NCBI GenBank assembly: GCA_030619095.1
Contig: JAUXCB010000014.1
Span: forward strand, 1 to 11,736
Length of the DNA: 11,736 bases
Direction of reading: 5' to 3'
Source: Verrucomicrobiota bacterium
GTDB lineage: Bacteria > Verrucomicrobiota > Kiritimatiellia > Kiritimatiellales > Tichowtungiaceae
The position numbers were made by a program, and so were the translations under genes. Each line of letters begins with the position of its first letter. The stretch's first letter is position 1. The notes under the pieces are model-generated. The model was not told the origin of the DNA, made no database searches, and worked only from the letters and a program-made list of their open reading frames with translations. Positions 7,723 through 11,736 of the stretch are shown here, piece after piece.

Positions 7723-8151
7723 CTATTTTTCTGTATAAACCTTCTCAAACTCATCGATCAGCTTGCGAAGCATATTAACGTGTTCCAACTCTGTGGTTTG
7801 CTTGGTCTTCATCGCCTGAAGCATTACGCGGTGGAGCAGGGTAAGCTGTGCCGTATATTTTTCAGTCGGTTCTGTGCCTTTGATGCGCTGGGTCAGAAAA
7901 TAATGGGTGACGATCTTCGTCAGCTCATCCGCATGACGTTCTTTGTTGTTTATCCAGCGCACCCGTTGGTTCAAGCCGTCCGGTGCGAGGCGATTGATCT
8001 GTTTCATCGATTTTTCAATGGTCGTCACATGCTCACGCATCAGCGTGAAGCGTACGGCATCGTCGTAGATTCCGCATGGAATCTGACAGTGTGCCTGAGC
8101 ATTCAGAGCGAGAGTGGTCGTAAGCAGGGTGAGGATCATGATCTTTTTCAT
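7723..8151 (-). CDS. sodN: Nickel superoxide dismutase with Sec signal peptide (142 aa)
   Basis: NiSOD converts superoxide to oxygen and hydrogen peroxide. The diagnostic nickel hook is HCQIPCGIY: His1, Cys2 and Cys6 are the nickel ligands and Tyr9 is the conserved active-site tyrosine of Streptomyces NiSOD (HCDLPCGVY). The remaining 122 residues match the mature family length (about 117) and its four-helix pattern. The enzyme works only when His1 is the free N-terminus. Here the first 20 residues form a Sec-type signal peptide: KK at positions 2-3, a hydrophobic core and a NAQA end, with a predicted cleavage exactly before His21. This suggests an exported, periplasmic enzyme processed by signal peptidase I; that is inference. 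Position 3 is Gln rather than Asp, and the Glu17 partner of His1 is not obvious. AAGGA 7 bases before the ATG supports the start. It lies 27 bp after tadA and is probably co-transcribed with it. Confidence 0.92.
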   Translation of the reverse strand: MKKIMILTLLTTTLALNAQAHCQIPCGIYDDAVRFTLMREHVTTIEKSMKQINRLAPDGLNQRVRWINNKERHADELTKIVTHYFLTQRIKGTEPTEKYTAQLTLLHRVMLQAMKTKQTTELEHVNMLRKLIDEFEKVYTEK

Positions 8152-8178
8152 TTGGTTTTCCTTTTTTGAGCGTTATTT

Positions 8179-8661
8179 CTATAATTCCCTTTTTTTCTCC
8201 GCGCGGCGCGTGCGGAAAAACCCCTGAAGCAGAGCCTTGCACTCGTCATGAAGGATTCCCGTTTCCATTTCAACACGGTGGTTGAGGTCGGTATGGTCAA
8301 GAATCTCAAATTTGGATCGCGCACCGCCGCGCTTCGGATCGTCAACAGCCCACACCACTTTTTTGAGCCGCGCAAGAACAATCGCCCCCGCGCACATCGG
8401 GCAGGGCTCTTTCGTGACGTACATGACGGCATCGTTGAGCCGCCAGTTTTCGAGTGCAGCGGCCGCCTGTGTGATGGCCAGCACCTCCGCGTGTGCCGTC
8501 GGGTCTTTCAGCATTTCGGTCTGGTTGTGCGCCTTGCCGATCACCAGATCATCTTTCACAATAATTGCTCCGCAGGGCACTTCGCCCTCCTCGGCTCCGC
8601 GCTCCGCCTCGCGCAGTGCCATGCCCATATAAAATTCGTCTGTTGAAAATTCTTCACTCAT
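8179..8661 (-). CDS. tadA: tRNA adenosine(34) deaminase TadA (160 aa)
   Basis: TadA deaminates A34 of tRNA-Arg(ACG) to inosine in the cytoplasm, allowing decoding of CGU/CGC/CGA. The cytidine/deoxycytidylate deaminase fold signatures are intact: HAE (57-59, zinc-binding His and catalytic Glu) and PCPMCAGA (86-93, zinc-binding Cys87 and Cys90). AHNQTE (45-50) and the C-terminal GFFRTRR (147-153) are typical of TadA. The length is close to the usual 150-170 residues. It is divergent from the EFR1 gene, with 185 bp between the start codons, and is followed 27 bp later by the nickel dismutase. Confidence 0.94.
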   Translation of the reverse strand: MSEEFSTDEFYMGMALREAERGAEEGEVPCGAIIVKDDLVIGKAHNQTEMLKDPTAHAEVLAITQAAAALENWRLNDAVMYVTKEPCPMCAGAIVLARLKKVVWAVDDPKRGGARSKFEILDHTDLNHRVEMETGILHDECKALLQGFFRTRRAEKKREL

Positions 8662-8727
8662 ATCTTCCCAGCCCCTAGAACCCGCGGTAATGGATCTTAT
8701 TGGTGCATTTCCCGTGTTCGAAAGGAA

Positions 8728-8756
8728 ACGATAGCAGGTTTCTTAACCCTTGGAAA
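8728..8756 (-). promoter_or_regulatory. Candidate promoter for tadA-sodN
   Basis: On the minus strand TTTCCA (8756-8751) is followed after 17 bp by TATCGT (8733-8728), with a TG one base upstream of the -10 hexamer (extended -10 type). The leader to the tadA ATG would be about 60 bases. Both hexamers match the sigma70 consensus at four of six positions, so the call is tentative. Confidence 0.4.
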
Positions 8757-8769
8757 CCCATTGTGCAGG

Positions 8770-8798
8770 TTGTCTTTTATCGCTCATTTCAATTTTAT
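8770..8798 (+). promoter_or_regulatory. Candidate promoter for the EFR1 gene
   Basis: TTGTCT (8770-8775), a 17-bp spacer and TTTTAT (8793-8798) lie in the AT-richest part of the tadA/EFR1 divergent intergenic region, about 48 bp upstream of the ATG. Each hexamer matches the consensus at four of six positions. Confidence 0.35.
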
Positions 8799-8846
8799 TT
8801 GTGAACGATGCGGGGTAGACTGGCATTTAGTGTGGAGGCAGGAAAT

Positions 8847-9614
8847 ATGAGCACAAAAATCTATTGGTTTTCGGGAACGGGCAATTCGCTGGCTGTCGCC
8901 AAGGCGATTCACGAGTCGATAGAAGACTCCGAGCTGATTCCCATCGCATACGCGATGAAACACGCGCCCGAAGCCGCCGAGCGCATCGGCCTCGTTTTTC
9001 CGGTGTACGGCTGGGGGCCGCCGCGCCTCGTTGAGCGGTTTGTGCGGAAGCTTAACCCCGCGCCGGACACCTCTGTTTTTTCCGTTGTGACGTATGCGGG
9101 TAATCCGGGCGACACACTTGCGGTTTTATCCCGCATGCTTCAGGCGCGCGGACTCGATCTTGATGCGGGGTGGGGCGTCAAAATGCCGGAAAACTATCCG
9201 CCGATGGGCGGCCCGCCCGAACCCGAAAAGCAGAAGGAGATTAACGGCGAGGCGGCGGAGAAGAGCGCGCAGATCGTTTCCGAACTGAAAACTTCGCCGC
9301 ACGGAACCATCGAGCGTTCCGCATGGATCTGGCGGCAGCTCAGTAAAGTGATTTATCCCGGATTCCGCCGGTTTGTGCCGCGCGCCGACCGCTGGTTCCG
9401 TGCCGACTCAACATGCAACGGATGTGAGATCTGCGCGAAAATCTGTCCGGCCAATAATATTGAAATGGAAAACGGAAAGCCGAAGTGGACGGGGCACTGC
9501 GAGCAATGCTTTGCCTGCCTGCACTGGTGCCCTCAAGGAGCCGTTCAGTATATCCGCTCAAAAGGCCAGCCCCGCTACCATCACCCCGACTCTGAAGTTT
9601 CAGACTTCTTCTGA
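8847..9614 (+). CDS. EFR1-family flavodoxin/ferredoxin fusion (255 aa)
   Basis: This is probably a cytoplasmic electron-transfer protein. The N-terminal half is a flavodoxin-like domain: YWFSGTGNSLAVAK (6-19) is the FMN-phosphate loop, and VFPVYGWGPP (50-59) and VTYAGNPG (81-88) are the later flavin loops. The C-terminal part holds two [4Fe-4S] motifs, CNGCEICAKICP (Cys190, 193, 196, 200) and CEQCFACLHWCP (Cys218, 221, 224, 228). This order is that of the EFR1-family proteins common in anaerobes. The ATG at 8847 is chosen because GGAGG (8834-8838) sits 8 bases before it and the flavodoxin strand begins at once; an in-frame ATG at 8808 would add 13 unrelated residues. No partner enzyme is adjacent, so its redox partner is unknown. 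Confidence 0.9.
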   Translation: MSTKIYWFSGTGNSLAVAKAIHESIEDSELIPIAYAMKHAPEAAERIGLVFPVYGWGPPRLVERFVRKLNPAPDTSVFSVVTYAGNPGDTLAVLSRMLQARGLDLDAGWGVKMPENYPPMGGPPEPEKQKEINGEAAEKSAQIVSELKTSPHGTIERSAWIWRQLSKVIYPGFRRFVPRADRWFRADSTCNGCEICAKICPANNIEMENGKPKWTGHCEQCFACLHWCPQGAVQYIRSKGQPRYHHPDSEVSDFF

Positions 9615-9643
9615 TGCTTTTTATGATCTCTTGCGGGTTTTAA

Positions 9644-9671
9644 TTGCTGTTTTTGTTTGTGGCATTAAAAT
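9644..9671 (+). promoter_or_regulatory. Weak candidate promoter before the DUF1846 gene
   Basis: TTGCTG (9644-9649), a 16-bp spacer and TAAAAT (9666-9671) lie in the 112-bp T-rich gap between the EFR1 and DUF1846 genes. The -10 matches five of six positions but the -35 only three, so read-through from the EFR1 gene remains possible. Confidence 0.3.
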
Positions 9672-9726
9672 CCTTACTTTTACGCACGTGGCGCATTAAT
9701 AAATCAGTGACGGAGGGTTTTGCGGA

Positions 9727-11241
9727 ATGCACAAGGTCGGATTCGATCACGAAAAGTATTTGGATGAACAGAGTGAATACATCATTAAACGCGCTGAAAA
9801 GTTCCAGAACAAACTTTACCTCGAATTTGGCGGCAAGCTGGTTTTCGACTATCACGCTTCGCGCATTCTCCCGGGCTTCGATCCGAATGTGAAAATACGC
9901 CTGCTTCAGCGGCTGCGCGATCGGGCCGAGATTATCCTCTGTATTTATGCCGGCGACATTGAGCGCAAAAAAGTCCGCGCCGATTTTGGAATCACCTACG
10001 ACACCGACATGCTCCGCCTGATCGACGACCTGCGCGAGTGGGGGCTTTCCGTCGCGGGCGTGGTGATTACCCGTTTCAACGAGCAGCCCGCAGCGGTTCA
10101 GTTCAAAAACCGCCTCGAGCGGCGCGGCGTGAAGGTCTACATCCACCGGGCGACGAAGGGCTATCCCACCGACGTTGATGTGATCGCCAGCGATGAGGGG
10201 TACGGCGCGAATCCCTATATTGAAACCACAAAACCCATCGTGGTGGTTTCCGCTCCCGGACCGGGCAGCGGCAAAATGGGCACCTGCCTGAGCCAGCTCT
10301 ATCACGACCACGGGCGCGGTCTTGCCTCGGGCTATTCCAAGTTTGAAACCTTTCCGATCTGGAACCTGCCGCTCAAGCATCCGGTTAATATTGCCTACGA
10401 AGCCGCTACAGCGGATCTTGGCGATTTTAATATGGTCGATTCGTTCCACCTCGAAGCCCACGGGGAGGCCTCCGTTAACTATAACCGCGACGTGGAAATT
10501 TTCCCGGTGCTCAAACGGATCCTTGAGCGCATCACGGGGTCGGAGTCGATGTATCAGTCGCCGACCGACATGGGGGTCAATCGCGCGGGGTTTGCGATTG
10601 TCGACGATGAAGTGGTACGGGAAGCCTCCATTCAGGAAATCATCCGGCGAACTTTCCGTTATCGTTGCGAATACGCCCTCGGCAGCGCCGATGGGAAAAC
10701 GGTCGAGCGCGCCGAACTGCTGCTCAAGGAAGTCGGCGCGGAGCCCGAAGCGCGCACGGTGGTCGTTCCGGCGCGGGATGCGGCCGGAAGGGCGCAGCAG
10801 AACGGGAAAGGACGCGATGGCGTCTTCTGCGGGGCTGCGCTGCAACTTCCCGATGGGCGGATGATTACGGGGTGCAACTCGCCCCTCATGCACGCCGCAT
10901 CTTCCATGCTGCTCAATGCGCTCAAGGTCCTTGCCGATCTGCCCGATGAAATGCATCTGCTCAGCCCCGGCGTCGTCGAATCCGTTTGCCATCTGAAACA
11001 GGATTTACTCAACGGCAAGTCGCCGAGCCTCGACCTCGAAGAAACGCTCATCGCGCTGAGCGTCAGCGCGGCGGTCAATCCGTCTGCACAGATGGCGATG
11101 GAAAAACTGCCCGACCTGCGCGGGTGCGAAGTACATCTCTCGCACATTCCTTCGCCGGGGGATGAGGCGGGCTTGCGCCGCCTCGGGGTCAATGTCACCA
11201 GCGATGCCGATTTTGCGGGCCACAATCTGTTTTTGACGTAG
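9727..11241 (+). CDS. DUF1846 (UPF0371) family protein (504 aa)
   Basis: This is a conserved protein of unknown function with the full length typical of the family (about 500 aa). The N-terminus (FDHEKYLDEQ, then LYLEFGGKLVFDYHASRILPGFDP, about 29-53) and the glycine-rich loop APGPGSGKMGTC (176-187) match my memory of the family. The loop looks like a P-loop and is followed by SKFETFPIWNLPLKHPVN (204-221) and SPTDMGVN (278-285). Structures from structural genomics exist for the family, but I know of no established reaction. A nucleotide-binding role for the loop is inference. GGAGG at 9712-9716, ten bases before the ATG, supports the start. It is probably cytoplasmic: no signal peptide or membrane helix is seen. 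It follows the EFR1 gene by 112 bp on the same strand. Confidence 0.9.
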   Translation: MHKVGFDHEKYLDEQSEYIIKRAEKFQNKLYLEFGGKLVFDYHASRILPGFDPNVKIRLLQRLRDRAEIILCIYAGDIERKKVRADFGITYDTDMLRLIDDLREWGLSVAGVVITRFNEQPAAVQFKNRLERRGVKVYIHRATKGYPTDVDVIASDEGYGANPYIETTKPIVVVSAPGPGSGKMGTCLSQLYHDHGRGLASGYSKFETFPIWNLPLKHPVNIAYEAATADLGDFNMVDSFHLEAHGEASVNYNRDVEIFPVLKRILERITGSESMYQSPTDMGVNRAGFAIVDDEVVREASIQEIIRRTFRYRCEYALGSADGKTVERAELLLKEVGAEPEARTVVVPARDAAGRAQQNGKGRDGVFCGAALQLPDGRMITGCNSPLMHAASSMLLNALKVLADLPDEMHLLSPGVVESVCHLKQDLLNGKSPSLDLEETLIALSVSAAVNPSAQMAMEKLPDLRGCEVHLSHIPSPGDEAGLRRLGVNVTSDADFAGHNLFLT

Positions 11242-11242
11242 T

Positions 11243-11264
11243 GGCCGACCAAATGGCTCTTTTT
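11243..11264 (+). terminator. Weak candidate terminator after the DUF1846 gene
   Basis: GGCCG (11243-11247) can pair with TGGCT (11254-11258) across a 6-base loop, using two G-U pairs, and TTTTT (11260-11264) follows one base later. The position directly after the stop codon is right, but the stem is short. Confidence 0.3.
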
Positions 11265-11329
11265 ATTCCAATTCGGACACTTTGATTTACAGTTCACTCA
11301 AAAATCCATTTAATCGCTTAAACACAAAT

Positions 11330-11411
11330 ACGCCTTGATTTTTCACCTGTTACCAATCTCTTATGCCGTGATATTTTTGTTAGTTGGGTAGTTTTACGCC
11401 TTGATATTTTC
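11330..11411. repeat. Three copies of a 15-16 bp motif at exact 33-bp spacing
   Basis: Motif copies begin at 11330 (ACGCCTTGATTTTTC), 11363 (ATGCCGTGATATTTT) and 11396 (ACGCCTTGATATTTT), consensus AYGCCKTGATWTTTY, each preceded by T. The intervening 17-18 bp are not conserved. Spacing of 33 bp is about three helical turns, as expected for protein binding sites on one face. They lie in AT-rich DNA (about 30% GC in 11281-11340) upstream of the ATPase gene. Confidence 0.65.
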
Positions 11412-11429
11412 ATGTTTAAACGGAATAAA
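11401..11429 (+). promoter_or_regulatory. Weak candidate promoter for the AAA_14 ATPase gene
   Basis: TTGATA (11401-11406, five of six matches to the -35 consensus) lies inside the third 33-bp repeat. A 17-bp spacer leads to AATAAA (11424-11429, four of six). It would start transcription about 20 bases before the ATG at 11457. Confidence 0.3.
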
Positions 11430-11438
11430 GCTTTAAAC
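11414..11438. repeat. Inverted repeat, 7-bp arms
   Basis: GTTTAAA (11414-11420) and TTTAAAC (11432-11438) are perfect reverse complements separated by 11 bp. The left arm is also part of the palindrome GTTTAAAC, and AAAGCTTT (11427-11434) is a second palindrome overlapping the right arm. It may be an operator or a weak hairpin next to the ribosome binding site. Confidence 0.4.
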
Positions 11439-11441
11439 AAA

Positions 11442-11450
11442 GGGGGGGGG
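11442..11450 (+). promoter_or_regulatory. Run of nine G at the ribosome binding position
   Basis: An uninterrupted G9 run ends six bases before the ATG at 11457 and takes the place of a Shine-Dalgarno sequence. It is not flanked by a classical GGAGG. Confidence 0.55.
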
Positions 11451-11456
11451 ATAAAG

Positions 11457-11736
11457 ATGAAACGACTCATAAGCAAACAACTTGAGGCATGGAAAAACTC
11501 CAACCATCGGAAATCGCTTCTCGTTCGAGGGGCAAGGCAGGTCGGGAAGACCTGGGTTATTCGCGAGATGGGGCAAAAATTCGATCAGTTTTTTGAAGTG
11601 AACTTCGAACTGGATCGAGAAGTCGCGAGTTTCTTCACGGGAAGTCTCGAACCGAAACCGCTGTGCAAGAAACTCAGTGCTTTTTACGGAAAGGCTGTTA
11701 TCCCCGGCAAGACATTGCTTTTTCTAGATGAAATTC
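11457..11736 (+). CDS. AAA_14/DUF4143-type ATPase, 5' part (partial at right edge)
   Basis: The first 93 codons are present and the frame runs off the window. The protein starts MKRLISKQLEAWKNS, then shows a Walker A GARQVGKT (25-32) and a Walker B LLFLDEI at the edge (87-93). The spacing and the RGARQVGKT form are those of AAA_14 (PF13173) ATPases, which usually carry a C-terminal DUF4143 domain; that part is not in view. Such proteins have about 400 residues, are often present in many copies per genome and appear mobile, and their function is not established. The ATG is preceded by the G9 run. The AT-rich upstream DNA contrasts with the GC-rich DUF1846 gene before it. Confidence 0.85.
   Translation, partial: MKRLISKQLEAWKNSNHRKSLLVRGARQVGKTWVIREMGQKFDQFFEVNFELDREVASFFTGSLEPKPLCKKLSAFYGKAVIPGKTLLFLDEI

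Noticed and set aside
7692..7723. Terminator after the dismutase gene (GATCC/GGATC hairpin and a later T5)
   Set aside because: The stem is 5 bp with a 9-base loop and the T run starts 8 bases after it, so it is too weak to call.
7548..7754. An N-terminal extension of 69 residues on the ABC ATPase
   Set aside because: It covers the candidate promoter, overlaps the end of the dismutase gene and has no family similarity; MIKVRHL at 7547 is the normal family start.
7723..8151. Lipoprotein signal on the nickel dismutase
   Set aside because: The Cys follows His, not Gly/Ala/Ser, so no lipobox exists; the Cys is the nickel ligand.
8808..8846. A 13-residue N-terminal extension on the EFR1 protein
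   Set aside because: The internal ATG at 8847 has a GGAGG at proper spacing and begins directly with the flavodoxin strand.
9590..9625. Hairpin at the end of the EFR1 gene (GAAGT/ACTTC, TCAGA/TCTGA)
   Set aside because: The competing 5-bp stems are mostly inside the coding sequence and the T run is displaced; a terminator is not convincing.
9640..10992. A 450-codon minus-strand open frame inside the DUF1846 gene
   Set aside because: It is antisense to a well-supported conserved gene and reads as a shadow frame; high GC at third positions keeps it open.
11330..11411. CRISPR array
   Set aside because: Only 15-16 bp are conserved per unit, the copies are imperfect, there are three units and no cas gene is present.

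Overview
The window looks like chromosomal DNA from a Gram-negative bacterium of the PVC group, possibly Kiritimatiellota or Verrucomicrobiota. The evidence is indirect: a GldA/GldF/GldG-type ABC operon with a DUF4340 protein, an AsmA-like envelope protein, a nickel superoxide dismutase, a DUF1846 protein, an EFR1-type flavodoxin-ferredoxin, and weak Shine-Dalgarno sequences in parts of the operon. The assignment is an inference from gene content; no rRNA or other phylogenetic marker is present.

Left half (83-7547, all minus strand, read from right to left). This is a five-gene operon: an ABC ATPase (6597-7547), an ABC-2 permease (5869-6600, 4-bp ATGA overlap), a GldG-like auxiliary protein (4336-5775), a large DUF4340 protein built of four repeated modules (2550-4331, 4-bp gap) and an AsmA-like protein (83-2584, TTG start, 35-bp overlap). 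A candidate promoter lies just upstream of the ATPase. The only sizeable gap, between permease and gldG, is filled by two abutting tandem arrays: a heptamer (x4) and an octamer (x5). The operon plausibly encodes an envelope complex in which an ATP-driven membrane core carries two large periplasm-facing proteins, followed by a possible lipid-bridge protein. The substrate is unknown.

Middle (7723-8661, minus strand). tadA, the tRNA wobble adenosine deaminase, is followed 27 bp later by a nickel superoxide dismutase. The dismutase carries a Sec-type signal peptide. Cleavage at its AQA site would leave His1 of the nickel hook as the new N-terminus, so signal peptidase could do the maturation step that a dedicated SodX peptidase does elsewhere.

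Right half (8847-11736, plus strand). Divergently from tadA there is an EFR1-family flavodoxin/2x[4Fe-4S] protein, then a full-length DUF1846 (UPF0371) protein. An AT-rich 215-bp intergenic region follows, with three copies of a 15-16 bp motif spaced exactly 33 bp apart, a 7-bp inverted repeat and a run of nine G at the ribosome binding position. It leads into the 5' end of an AAA_14/DUF4143-type ATPase that runs off the window. At the extreme left edge, a short plus-strand frame (3-122) may be the tail of a gene converging on the AsmA-like gene.
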